The translations under genes and the position numbers were made by a program. This document shows, piece after piece, positions 53,821 to 64,000 of a stretch of DNA of 64,000 nt (within the stretch, counting starts at the first letter, position 1; each line of letters begins with the position of its first letter). Source of the DNA: Agapanthus africanus (taxonomy: Eukaryota; Streptophyta; Magnoliopsida; Asparagales; Amaryllidaceae); assembly GCA_030015575.1 (NCBI GenBank), contig JASDDO010000026.1, positions 72,503,433 to 72,567,432 on the forward strand, given 5' to 3'. The notes under the pieces were generated by a model. The model was not told the DNA's origin. It did not search any database and worked only from the letters and a program-made list of their open reading frames with translations.

Positions 53821-54480
53821 GCGAGCTTGTGAAAACCCGGAAGGACGCCGCGAGTAAAAACAACAGGACTACCGGCGGGCTTGTGAAAACCCGGAAGGGT
53901 GCAAACTCGTTAAAAAAACGGTATGTCCACAAGCGAAATGACACAGATGAAAATCCGAAAGGGCGCCGTGAGTAAAAACAACAGGACTACCGGTGAGCTT
54001 GTGAAATCCGGAAAGGCGCAATCTCGTAAAAAAAATACACTTGCGAGATCCTCGCAACTCGTAAGGAGAATTTCCCCCCATAAGACCCTCACGGCTTATA
54101 GGATTCAAAAGCCTTAAATTACAGGGATCTAAATCTATTCTTAAGCAGTCATATTCCCCTAATATGCCCTACAGGCGGTCCTATATTGACCCTTGTATAC
54201 AATCCATGGGCATAAATAAATATATCTCCCACTAAGTTCCACCAACGACGAGAAATGTCTCCATATGGTGAATGACACTTGCAAGTCCTTTCGATCTTGT
54301 AAGGAGAAAATACTCTTGTAAGATCCATACGACTTATAAGAGAAAAATGCACTTAGGAATCCTTACGACTCCTAAGGAGAAAATACACCTATGGGATCCT
54401 CACGAATCATAGGTAGAAATACCTTTATGAGACCCTTATGGCTCATAAAGCCACAAAGCCTTAGTTGACAGGATCCTAAC
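53821..54480 (+). repeat. host Tat element H: hairpin-module array
   Basis: Begins with the GCGAG target copy, then AACCCGGAAGG/AGTAAAAACAACAGGACTACCGG blocks. Hairpin modules in plus sense follow: CTTGCGAG/CTCGTAAG (54040-54065), CTTGCAAG/CTTGTAAG (54278-54303), CTTGTAAG/CTTATAAG (54315-54340), CTTAGGA/TCCTAAG (54352-54376), CCTATG/CATAGG (54388-54413), TTTATGAG/CTCATAAA (54424-54449). Spacers are variants of ATCCTTACGA. It is the reverse-oriented homologue of 10628-11040. Confidence 0.88.
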
Positions 54481-55070
54481 CCTGTTTACTAAGCCTCCTT
54501 TATCCAAACCAACAAAGGCAAATGATGATTCGTTCCTGACAACATTCCAATTGTAGCAATGCTGATGCCTAAACAGGTGTCAAACTTCAAGTCCTTTCAA
54601 GGCAAATGATGATTCGCTTCTGGCAACATTCCAGTTGCAGCGATGCCGATGCCCTAATAGGTGTCAAACTCCAAGTTCTCTCGCGGCAAATGATGATTCG
54701 CTCCCGGCAATATTCCAGTAGTAGCGATGCTAATTCCAAGATTGGTATCAGATTTCAAATCCCCAACAAAAAAAATAAATAAATAAACAGCCGAAATGAT
54801 AGGGCAACTCGCAATAAAAAGCAGCGAGTAAAAACTAAAACAGCCGAAATGATTAGGCACGGCGATAAATAGCCGAAATGATTAGGCAATCGCGACTTTC
54901 GTGACATAAAAGCTGAAAAGATAAAGTATCGCAGAAAGAAATAAAAAATGAAAAATGAAAAAAAAACTTTTTTTGCCCTGCAAGTACGTCCATATTGACT
55001 CATGTATAGGACATATGGGCGCAAATGAAAGAAAGAGAACCATATTTTCTTACCACGATTCGTCAAAAGG
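54481..55070 (+). repeat. host H: GGCAAATGATGATTCG units and CCGAAATGAT block
   Basis: Three units of GCAAATGATGATTCG plus GTAGCGATGCTGATGCC-type ends (about 54490-54760), homologous to the E0 84-bp array, then AGCCGAAATGATAGGGCA repeats (54780-54900), matching 46490-46560 reversed. Nothing coding is seen. Confidence 0.75.
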
Positions 55071-56065
55071 AGCTCCAAGTCTTGACGGTACATATACAAC
55101 CTAGAGACTATCCCAACGGTCCTTCTCATTCTGACAGGATGCATACGCAATGTCATCATCAAAAAAGAAAGACCCAAGGGTCAAAGCAAAAATGGAGTAA
55201 TGGAAAAATCCTAGCTCCAAGTCTTGACGGTTCATATACAACCTAGAGACTATCCAGACGTTCCTTCTCATGCCAGTAGGATGCAGACGCAATGCCAACA
55301 AAAGACCCAAGGGTCAAAGCAAAAATAGAGCCATAGAAAAATTCTAGCTCCAAGTCTTGACGGTACATATACAACCTAGAGACTATCCCTGTGTCCCCTC
55401 CCTCCTCATTCCAGCAGGGGCAGACACGACAATGAAATAAAAGTGAAGTGACTGCAAAATCCTAACTTCAGGTCTTAATGGTAACATTTAAAGCCCAGAG
55501 ATCACACCGACGTTTTTCTTATTCTAGCAGGATGCAGACGCAATGTCAACAAAAGACCCAAGGGTCAAAGCAAAAATAGAGACATGGCAAAATCCTAGCT
55601 CCAAGTCTTGACAGTACATATACAACCTAGAGACTATCCCAGCGTTTCTTCTCATTTCAGCAGGATGCGAACACAGCTATCAAATGAAATTGGAGCAATG
55701 GCATATTCCTAGCCCCGGACTTCAATTGCAATACACGCAACATAGAGGTCCTACAGATGTCTACCCTACTTCAACAAAGAATCGACGTGACATCATCAAA
55801 GCAAAAAAAGCAAAGTGACGACATATTCCCAGCTTGGGGTCTTGACGGCAACTCATATAAAGCTTAAAAGGCCATTGGAGATCATCCTACCCGAGAAGGG
55901 TGCGGTTATGACACATCGGGGCTTCAAATTGAGCCTAATCTAAGGTAAAGAGCATCATGGCAAATTTCTAACACTTGCTATTCCGACAGTAATATGGCCT
56001 AAGGAGATTACTTGAAGACGTCTTGTCCAGCCCCCAAAGGGATCAGAGACACGACAGTCGCGGGG
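55071..56065 (+). repeat. host H: degenerate 115-140 bp tandem units and 3' end
   Basis: Units starting AGCTCCAAGTCTTGACGG at 55071, 55213, 55346, about 55464, 55597, 55711 and 55831, each with GACCCAAGGGTCAAAGC or a variant and AGGATGCAGACGCAATG. From 55900 to 56065 the sequence is unique, with a G-rich GTCGCGGGG just before the candidate LTR start, a weak polypurine tract. Confidence 0.75.
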
Positions 56066-56402
56066 TGTTTACCCAATAAGAGCAAAGCTCTGTTCAAATT
56101 CCAAAGCGGGAAACGAAGCAATGCTTCTGTTTCTCCCAATCAGAGCAAAGCTCTTCCTTGAAATTAAAGTTAAAATTAAAGTTAAAATGATTGAAGCAAC
56201 GCTTCAGCTGACTTGCGCAGTTGCGCTGCGCGACACGTGTCAGCGCAGTTGCGCTAGTGCAGTGCGCTGCGCTCAGCGCTGCGCGGCACGTGTCAGCGCA
56301 GTTGCCCTAGCATAGTTGCGCCGCGCTCTGCGCTGCACGACACGTGTCAGCGCAGGTGCGCTTACGCCAACTGTGCCAGCACTAAAACAAAATTAAGATT
56401 CT

Positions 56403-56874
56403 AGAAAGATCTTTCTGATCTTGTTAAAACAAGAAGATTATCTTCTGTAAAACAGAAGCTCTTGGATCAAAGATCCAACGGTGAGGAAAAATCCCTAAAT
56501 CACTCGGAGAAAGATCTCTTTAACCGATTTAACAAATCAAATGGCACTATAAAAAGCCCCCTAGACTCCAAGTCTAAAAGACATTTAATGAGCACACAGA
56601 GAATTCACAGAGCTCTTCTAAGAACTTTGAGAAGAATTCAGAAAGAAAGAAAGAAAAAGGTAAAACCTTTAGAAAAAGAAGAATTTTCTTCTGAAAAGAT
56701 CAATGATCTAAGAACAATATCAAAGATCTTCAATAAAAAATGATAATATTAATAAAAAGAAGTAATTTACTTCTTCTTTAGATCTTTCTGATCTAAATAA
56801 AGGCATTGCCTTTTGATGAACCATTGGTTCTGGAATCTTAGAAGATTCTCTTCTTTGATCCAAAATCGGATCAA
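56403..56874 (+). promoter_or_regulatory. chain of short perfect dyads in the H/E2 LTR
   Basis: Examples: AGAAAGATCTTTCT (56403-56416), CTTGTTAAAACAAG (56420-56433), AGAAGAT/ATCTTCT (56432-56446), CTTCTGT/ACAGAAG (56442-56458), TTGGATC/GATCCAA (56462-56478), TAGACT/AGTCTA (56562-56576), AGAAGTAA/TTACTTCT (56758-56774), AAAGGCA/TGCCTTT (56799-56813), GAATCTT/AAGATTC (56833-56848). The arms are unrelated; most spacers are 0-3 nt. Confidence 0.85.
56548..56555 (+). promoter_or_regulatory. TATA-like box of the H/E2 LTR
   Basis: ACTATAAAAAG, downstream of the dyads and first CACGTG array, as in the solo LTR at 11202-12875. Confidence 0.55.
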
Positions 56875-57534
56875 GATATTGAATAGTGCCCTGCACTTGT
56901 AAAATTTGCACTGTTGCGCTCTTGGGTTGGCGCAAGCCACCAGAGAGCGCCACGTGTCAGCCCCAGAACAAACTGCGCCTTGCGCTTTACAAAATGAGCA
57001 TTGCGCTCTTGGATTGGCGCAACTCACCAGAGCGCGCCACGTGTCAGCAGTGCAACAGTGCAGCGCACTACGCTAGCAGACTTGCGCTCACCAGAGCGTG
57101 ACACGTGTCACCTCCATATGGACTTGCGCTTTGCGCTCCTCAATTGGCGCAAAGCGCCTGACAAGCCACGTGGCGCTCTGTCAGACTAATTAATACAGCG
57201 CATTATTAAAGGGAAGAGCCCAATTAAGAGGTCCAATGGACCAAAACAAATGCTCTGCATTATAAAAAAAAAGGGCAGAGCCGAAACAAAGGTCTGTCAG
57301 ACCAAAACATATGCTGTGCATCATTTAAAAAAAGGCAGGGCCCAAATAAAGGTCTAATAGACCAAACAAAATGCCATGCATTATTAAACAAGGGCAGAGC
57401 CCAATAAAAGGCCTAACAGGCCAGACAAATAAAAATTGTTGAATATTCTCAACTGGACATAGTCCAATACTGGCCGTAAGTCCTCAAATTAAATTGAGCT
57501 GAGCACAACTGCTCTCTTAAACCAATTTACACCC

Positions 57535-58240
57535 GGTTCAAGGGTACATCTCCGAACTCCTCTGATATTTGTCGTTGTAATCCTTTAACGTCGTCAGAGA
57601 GGTGACGGGTCCCGACAACCACACATCAATATGGACTTAAGCGTCCTTAAACCAACTCATGGACTTAAGCGTCCTTAAACCAACCTATGGACTTAAGCGT
57701 CGTTAAACCAACTTATGGACTTAAGCATCCTTAAACTCACGGACTTAAACGTCCTTAAACCAATGGACCACTATGTCCCTAAACTGGAACAATAGAGCCC
57801 AAACGCTCTTTTGTCGGATCTAAACGATCCCGTTAAGTTGATCTTAGTCTCAAATTGGACTAACGTATCCTTAACAAATATTTAAGTTGATCTTAGCCTC
57901 AAATATGGCTAACGTATCTTTAAACCCTCAAACAGACTTTAGTTCCAAATTGGACTACAGGTCTCCCAACCAACTTTGGTTCAAGGGTACATCTCTGAAC
58001 TCCTCTGATATCTGTCGTTGTAATCCTTCAACGTCGTCAGAGAGGTGACGGGTCCCGACGGTCATACATTCAATGGACCACTATGTCCCTAAACTGGAAC
58101 AATAGAGCCCAAACGCTCTTTTGTCGGATTTAAACGATCCCGTTAAGTTAATCTTAGTCTCAAACTGGACTAACGTATCCTTAACAAACGTTTAAGTTGA
58201 TCTTAGCCTCAAATACGGTTAACGTATCCTTAAACCAAAA
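57535..58240 (+). repeat. tandem duplication inside the H/E2 LTR
   Basis: GGTTCAAGGGTACATCTC...GTGACGGGTCCCGAC is at about 57535-57620 and again at 57969-58060. CAATGGACCACTATGTCCC...AACGTATC is at about 57761-57915 and again at 58072-58230. The module order differs slightly, so more than one event is likely. Confidence 0.85.
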
Positions 58241-58618
58241 CCCCAAAACCAAATCTAAGAAAATACGGATTTGGACTAATCCACGTCCTACGGGCAACGA
58301 CATAAATTAGTCTCCGTATATAATCCACGAGCAACCACAAACAAAACAAACACCTACGACATGAAGTGAAATTCTGGAGAAGGAGAAAGTTGTTACCGCG
58401 ACGCGGTAGCGTAATTAACCGCAGGGGCTTACGCCTGCATGGAAGAGCATCCCCACAATCAAAAACCCCTCAGACGAGGGGCAATCTAACGAAGTCTGCT
58501 ACATCGGCCGCATCCGTCCAAACCTCCGATACACGGTGCCATAAATCAACTTGGCATCTTTGGAGAGGTGGACGGATAAAACCAAATAGCATCTGCTCCG
58601 AATCCCAGGCAAGACGAA

Positions 58619-58636
58619 CCTACGCCCGGTGGGACC
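58619..58636 (+). other. primer binding site of E2
   Basis: CCTACGCCCGGTGGGACC, seven bases after the LTR end; compare TGGCACGCCCGGTGGGACC in E1. Confidence 0.75.
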
Positions 58637-58761
58637 TTTTCCTCTTTCCACTCTACACTTCATGTGTCATGTTCGCGAACAAATCGCGGTTTGCTGTGGT
58701 TGCCTGTGGATTCGAGGTACTTAGATTTGGTGTCTTGCTCCGTGCAGAAAATAGAAGATCA

Positions 58762-59426
58762 ATGGCTTCAAACTGCACTACCTGCAACTGCAACTCTCGC
58801 TCCGTCCCTGCTGGAGGAGTGACTTATGGGCTCCAAGCGGCCTCCCTTTTCAAGATGCCAGTGGAGCAGGTAACTCAAGCCACCACTGGACTATTCTTCG
58901 GGACCATGCTCCCACCGATGAGCTTCAATGCCCCAATGACATCGCAAGAAGCTCCAAAGAAGCCGGTCTTTGATCGACTTACCACTGCCGCGACCCCTCT
59001 CAACGGGTCGCCCAACTTCAATACCTCAGTTTTCAACAGACTGGGCCAGAACGTCTACAAGCCCGCGATACCGGAAGCTGCCATCCCAAAGCGGATAGCC
59101 ATCCCGGCTCAAGCGGATGAAATCATTGAAAAGGCTTCTCCTTCCAAGAAGTCAGTTTTTACAAGGTTGCCCATTCCGGTTTCTGCTCCAGGCGAGGTCC
59201 TCAATGCTACTTCCCCTGCCCAGAGGGGGCATGATGAGGTCACCCTTATAACTGAAACAACTCCATCCGCACGACACGCTCGATGTCGTCACTGTCGCCG
59301 AGTGAGGAAGGCTAGGGGCAACTCCCCCTCTAGGACAACTTCTCCAACTCCGATGGTGGGGATCGATGCTGCTGTTCCAACCGAGAACAGCTTTGAACTG
59401 CTCAACAAGGTGAGCAGAAACTCTCC
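58762..59426 (+). pseudogene. gag: E2 gag, N-terminal part, cut by a solo LTR
   Basis: I choose ATG 58762 (MASNCTTCNCNSRS) because the 132 codons before it cross the LTR end and primer site. About 220 residues remain before the insertion. A short motif recurs: KKPVFDRL (near residue 67), TSVFNRL (near 89) and KKSVFTRL (near 129); E0 and E1 gag carry related KSVFERL and KSISERL. A Cys/His/Arg-rich RHARCRHCRRVRKAR lies near residue 171. The frame resumes exactly at 61512 after the solo LTR, where TCTCC is duplicated. Without that insertion the gag frame would run about 988 codons. Confidence 0.85.
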
Positions 59427-61511
59427 TGTAAGTCCACGTTGCGACCCCCGGTTCTTGCGGGGAGGCGGAAACGGTATAAAAAACAAATTTTTAGCGCATG
59501 GGGCAACATGGACTAACAAAGTCGGGATCTTTTCTAAACTAAACTAGCTATCATGCTAAAGAGAGTTAGCTACTCGGATAAAAGAGGTTATACCTAACTT
59601 GAACTCCTTCTTCTTGAAACCTTTGTAGGGGTTGATGGTGCTTTCCTCGTTGCCTTCTTCCGTCAAAGATGGATCCACCTGAGGGTTCAACCTTCGGGCT
59701 CTTTCTCGAACTTTGAGTGAACTAGGATCTTCGGCTTGCTAAACCTCTAACCCTAGAGTGAGTAGAGAGTGTCTTTGGGGTGTTTTTATCTTAAGGAGAG
59801 GGATTCTCAACACATGAGAAGGATTCTCCTTGAACTAGAGGAGGAAGAAGAAGAAGTGAGGAGAGAGAAGTGTTATGATAGAATGAGCTCTTTTTCTCAT
59901 TCTACAACCATATCACAAAATGAAAAGAATTATTAATTAACAATAATAATAAAATGAAATAGTTGATGGATGGTTTGGAATGACCATTATCATTACAATC
60001 TTTAAATGGTTTTGCTAGAATCAAAAAGCATCTTTCTTATGTAATGATGATGGTCAAACCTTCAACCATGGTCAACAAGTCAACCATGGTCAACAAGTCA
60101 ACAAAACCCAACCATGACACAATTTCATTTAATTAATATTATTAATTGATATATCATAATTCCATTAGGGTTTGGAAAAAGACGACTGTCAACTGTGCAT
60201 ACGCACCCGTTCCGAAACCCTAATGAAAATCCTCTTCCTCCGTCTCAATCAACTGTGCATACACACCCGCATTCTTGTTCCGAGGAACATGAATACCATG
60301 AGATAAAATCAACCCCAAAACTTATACCAGTATCTGGCTCAAACCAGAGCCTACTAGTAATATCCGTCCGGACCCCAAACGTGCACAAGTGCGCGGATGA
60401 GAACGAACCCTGTCGCAAAACCATGCGACCTCTACTCTGTTTTGCCCAGAGGCGAATAGCCCTCTGTGTGGGACTCTAAAGACTCGACACTACGCTGGCA
60501 GTGGGTTTAACCACAGACCGCAAGCGGCACTAGCTGTGCGTAACGGTCCCCAGGTAGGTGCCGATAAGAAGGCTGACGAGGTGAACCCCATCTGAACTCC
60601 TACTGAGTCTGAATGTGACAGTCTCCGTACAGTCCAGTCTGTTCATCTAATACATCGCATGTCGGGCCTAGGGGGCGGTAAACGTCAGTCCCCTAATAGC
60701 GGTACAAGTCGTGTCGGAGTGAAGCCTAAAATACCCTGAGATAACACTGGAAGCCTACCAGTATATCTCGCTTGCCCTGGCCAGGGACTACTCGTGTAAT
60801 GGCTCTCCTAGACACAGCGCGATGTCAACCCCCAATACCGGGAGAGACGAATCCTGTCTAACCGTCACTGCCTCCAAGTGCTTCGGGACTGCACCCAACC
60901 ATTACCTGTTTGCACGACTCCTTTGAGCCGCGGTAGGGTAGTGATCAAAGTGCAGTGGGAACACATTCGAGGCGAAGTGCCAGTGTCAAGTCAGCGGACT
61001 AAGCTGTACTCATGTCATCTGGGAACTGATAACTGACGATAGGTATAATACCAACCTGTCAGTTCCCGACGAGTCCTGTCCAGTGTACTCGTAACCCAAC
61101 GAGCACCCGTATACTATCTCCAGTACGATGTACTGATGGCTGTGGGACAGACCATCTTCCACACTGGGATGAGAAGCGCATACGCTAGTCTACTCCGGAG
61201 TATCGATGCCCTGTCTCGATAGTCCTGCGACTAGGGACCTGTATAAGGATGTGCTTATAGATTACCCAGCCCCCACTAGTGTGACTGCCATCACAACGCT
61301 GGTAATCAAGCAAAGATCCTAAGGGCTCCACTAATGCGTATAGGTGATATACTAAAATAAACACATGTACACATTGAAGTAGAAACAAATCAAGTAGTAT
61401 ACTACTATATTGAGCAAGATTGTTTATACAAGGTGAATATCCCAAGCTTCCATTAAGTAATATACAAACTAGTATGATACAGTAATGGCCTCTAGGGCAT
61501 ATACACTAACA
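59427..61511 (-). mobile_element. copia-like solo LTR inside E2 gag
   Basis: 2085 bp, flanked by TCTCC (59422-59426 and 61512-61516). On the minus strand it starts TGTTAGTGTATATGCCC and ends GGACTTACA. It shares blocks with the Angela-like LTRs, for example CTAGTCTACTC, GAGTATCGATGCCCTGTCTCG and TTTGTAGGGG near 59622-59630. It is more diverged than the other three LTRs and has no internal region. Confidence 0.93.
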
Positions 61512-63818
61512 TCTCCTACTGCAGTGCTGAAGAGAACTCCTTCACCTGTGGAGAATACTCCAGAGAAGAAGCTGGAGCAGCCCCCTCAACGGCTGTCCTC
61601 TAAAATTTATAAGGTCTGGCGTCAAGTTCAAAACTCCGTAATGAATCAAGACTATCTCCGCCGACAGAAAAAGATGAAGGTTCGGCAGGAGAAGGATTAT
61701 TCCGTTAAGCCACAAAAAGCAACAGCTACTTGGGTGCCCAGTACAACGGCCCCCTCAACTTCGATCACTCAAAAAAGAAGGAGGTCGGGGATGATCCCCG
61801 CATTTTTGGCAAATCGCAAAGATACTGAATTTAAACGCCCCAAGTCTGGGGGCATGGTGGTGCATACCGTTTATATGGCTTCCGGAAAGGAGGAAGGCCG
61901 TGCTTCGACGGGTCACCGACCGCTCACTCGATCCTTGACCAAAGCCCAGGAGAAACAACAGAACCTTCTGGAAATGCTGACTACAATGGCCGCACTTACT
62001 GAGCCAAAAGAAAGCCCGGAGGCATCATCGGAGCATCGTCATGAACAAGAAACTGACACTGACTTCTTATGCAGAGTCCTCGAAAAGAAGGATAGAGAAG
62101 CAGCAGAACAAGCTGACAACATAAAACAAATGGCGCTCCTCTTCCAAGATATGGTAGGGATGATGTTACAACCGGACCCTCCAGCTGAAGTCCCTCTAAT
62201 CATTGTTGGAGATGACGGAGGGGAGACATCTAATCCTCCTCCGACCTTTTCAGCAGCCAAGGAGGAAATAATTTCCAAAGCTGCACTAGACGACTATATA
62301 GCTCAGCAGATACGAGTTCATCAGGCGAATGAAGCGGCTGGGCAAATTGTTAGAACTGGACGACCCTATCCGAGCTGGTATGACCAAATCAGTTACCCGC
62401 CGGGTTACACGATCTCTAAGTTCCACGTATATAAAGGGACAGGGAATCCCCATCAGCATGTCGCTCAATTCAGGGCTCTTTGTGGCAACACTGGAGGTGA
62501 CGACAAACTGCTGATCTGCCAATTCGTCGGCAATTTAGCAGAAACAGCCTTTGAATGGTATTCGGAGCTACCTAATGATTCTGTCAAAACTTTCGCTGAA
62601 ATGGAGTTGTTTTTTACCCAGCGTTTCGCTAGCGCCAGCGAGCGTACTCCGATAACAGCTTTGATCAATGCAAGAGTAAAGCCGGGCGAAGCCTGGGTTC
62701 AATATGCAATCCGATGGCGGAACTTGTGGTCAAAATGCGAACAACGCATCGAAGAAGCGCCAGCGGTGGGCATGTTCATGGGCACCCTAGATCCTCATGC
62801 AACTATTTCACAGTTCATGATGTTCTTTAAACCAAACACGTTCCAGGCCTTGATCGACAAACTAGCTCAAATGGACCAGATGAGCCATAGACCGTCTCCT
62901 CCAAAGCCGGACTCCCAAAATGACAAAGGTAAAGGGAAGGCGACCTTCGTTGCTAACACCCGACAGCAGCCCAGGTCCCCAAAGCTAGTGGATCAACTGG
63001 AAGAGAGACGGCGGTATTATAATGAGAAAATGAAGCGCCCTTACTCATTCCTGCGGGATAAAACGAAGAGGCTGTTCGAGCTGGCGATGCGCAATAGGCT
63101 TATCTATCTCCCGAATCTAAGGAGACCACCGCAACCCAGCGAGGTGAATAATCCCAATTATTGCCCTTACCACCAAACGGTAAGTCACCCGATTGAGGAT
63201 TGCTTCGTCTTTAAGGGATGGATTGAAGACCAATACCTACAGGGCAAGTTTGCGCTGTCTGAAAAGTGGAAAATAAACCCACCACAGCCGCACACTCCAA
63301 AGAAGACGGACACGCCGGGGGCAACTTGCTCTTTTATTGAAGAAGCTCCATGGGAGGTCGTGCTTTCCGCCAAAACCAAAAAGATGCTGAATGATCTCCA
63401 GACATGCCCGGCGATCAGGTGGAAGAACCCGTCGGAACCTGAGATCATCGAAGGGATGCTGAAACCGCGTCTAACTCCAAGGATTGGTGGGGATAGCCAA
63501 AGTGTTCACACCCAGCTGTCGAAATCTTCGAAAAAGAAGAAGAGATCCAAAAAGCCCATGAAGCCTGGCGATAAGCGCACGGACTTGCAGAAACAAATCG
63601 ACGCACTGGAAGAGTACAACCAGAAAGCGCGAACCCCAATCACGCTCCAAGAGTTTCTCAGCCACATCCTTGAAGACGGAGATGATGGAGAAGACTCATC
63701 AGATGGATCTGAGAATTACGTGGCAAGTTGTCATGTGATCTCTCACTCGTCGATAGATGATAAAGAAGCTCCTTGCACCGAGAAATTGAGGGGGGGTCCT
63801 GAAACAGAACTTCTGTAG
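61512..63818 (+). pseudogene. gag: E2 gag, main part
   Basis: Open from the target-site codons to TAG 63816-63818 (768 codons); the nine codons before 61512 in this frame belong to the solo LTR. It starts SPTAVLKRTPSPVEN, then basic regions (RRQKKMKVRQEKD), GGMVVHTVYMASG and a coiled-coil-like KKDREAAEQADNIKQMALL. The retrotransposon Gag core is at about 62370-62900 (PSWYDQISYPPGYTISKF, NPHQHVAQFRALCGNTGG, AETAFEWYSELP, FFTQRFASAS). A zinc-like YCPYHQTVSHPIEDCF (C-x2-H-x4-H-x4-C) is near 63160-63205. It ends in an acidic stretch. This part has no internal stop and is the best-preserved Tat Gag in the window. A GTAAGT inside it (63180) is probably incidental. Confidence 0.9.
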
Positions 63819-64000
63819 CCAACAGACAAGATGATCGATGCCTTCCTGAATGAGATTCGTCTGAAAAGTAAAGACAATCAGGAGCGTGAGATGGCCATAT
63901 TAGAAGGAGCCAAACGCCGGCGACTAGACGAAAGAGTCGAGGCACTCCCGTCAAATCAAAAGACATCCGCTGCGGATAAAAACAAATTCAAGACGAGAAA
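63819..64000 (+). CDS. pol: sequence after the E2 gag stop, same frame (partial)
   Basis: The gag frame stays open after TAG for about 60 codons to the window edge (PTDKMIDAFLNEIRLKSK, then REMAILEGAKRRRLDERV). This may be the start of pol, reached by readthrough or a restart at ATG 63831, or gag may simply carry a nonsense mutation. No protease motif is reached, so the product is not assigned. Confidence 0.45.

Larger units (their letters stand above)
56066..58611 (+). repeat. Tat-type LTR at the H/E2 junction
   Basis: The end is well supported: GTAATTAACCGCAG, CCCCACAATCAA and GGGGCAATCT mirror the end block of the other Tat LTRs, and a primer site follows at 58619. The start at TGTTTACCC (56066) is a best guess after a G-rich run; the length would be 2546 bp. 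It contains dyads, CACGTG-type arrays (56220-56360, 56905-57180), a TATA-like box, three 60-bp CAAA(C/A)AAATGC(T/C) repeats (57235-57420) and duplicated GGAC/GTCC modules. Confidence 0.7.

Noticed and set aside
58366..58761. Upstream extension of E2 gag to an earlier ATG
   Set aside because: It crosses the LTR end and primer site; ATG 58762 is the sensible start.
61485..61511. First nine codons of the right-hand gag frame
   Set aside because: They belong to the solo LTR end, not to gag.

Overview
This window is plant nuclear DNA made almost entirely of nested LTR retrotransposons. I found no host protein gene, rRNA gene, functional tRNA gene, CRISPR array or prokaryotic operon. The protein families (Ty1/copia Pol with an Angela/Tork-like LTR, Tat-lineage Ty3/gypsy with a second RNase H, a Tekay/Del-like large-LTR element), the long LTRs and the depth of nesting point to a large, repeat-rich angiosperm genome. 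I cannot name the species.

Layout from left to right. (1) 1-4122: 3' end of a plus-strand copia element (Pol end, polypurine tract, 3' LTR). (2) 4123-7577: internal repeats of an old plus-strand Tat element, called H here, interrupted by a 2.8 kb solo LTR (4323-7104, TSD GCTAA). (3) 7578-53820: a minus-strand Tat element, E0 (TSD GTGAG/GCGAG), inserted in H. E0 carries a solo LTR in its integrase gene (11202-12875, TSD CTTAT), a whole copia element between its protease and RT regions (16166-36907, TSD CTTCG), a non-autonomous Tat element, E1, in its gag (41489-49258, TSD GAGAT), and a second 2.8 kb solo LTR in its 5' LTR (50093-52878, TSD CCAGC). The copia element itself contains a minus-strand 10.6 kb large-LTR element (18877-29455, TSD TAACG). 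(4) 53821-56065: the rest of H. (5) About 56066-58611: a Tat LTR that appears to end H and also to start the next plus-strand Tat element, E2. (6) E2 runs off the right edge; its gag is split by a minus-strand copia-like solo LTR (59427-61511, TSD TCTCC). The insertion order read from nesting is H, then E0, then the copia element, then the large-LTR element, with E1 and the solo LTRs entering E0 and H separately.

Coding capacity is mostly lost. E0 has gag, protease, RT, archaeal-type RNase H and integrase modules but many stops and frameshifts, and two catalytic Asp positions read Asn. The inner copia element has well-preserved LTRs around a badly decayed body. E1 keeps only the N-terminus of gag. 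E2 has a gag reading frame that is open apart from the solo LTR.

The most unusual signal is in the non-coding parts. The Tat 3' regions and LTRs are chains of short inverted repeats whose stems differ from module to module and between elements while the spacer stays nearly constant, with paired changes in the stems. The LTR upstream regions share an order of short dyads, then CACGTG (or CACATG) arrays, then a TATA-like box. The two related 2.8 kb solo LTRs share a Pol III-like tRNA remnant, a possible leader intron and a 27-codon frame whose differences fall almost only in third positions.
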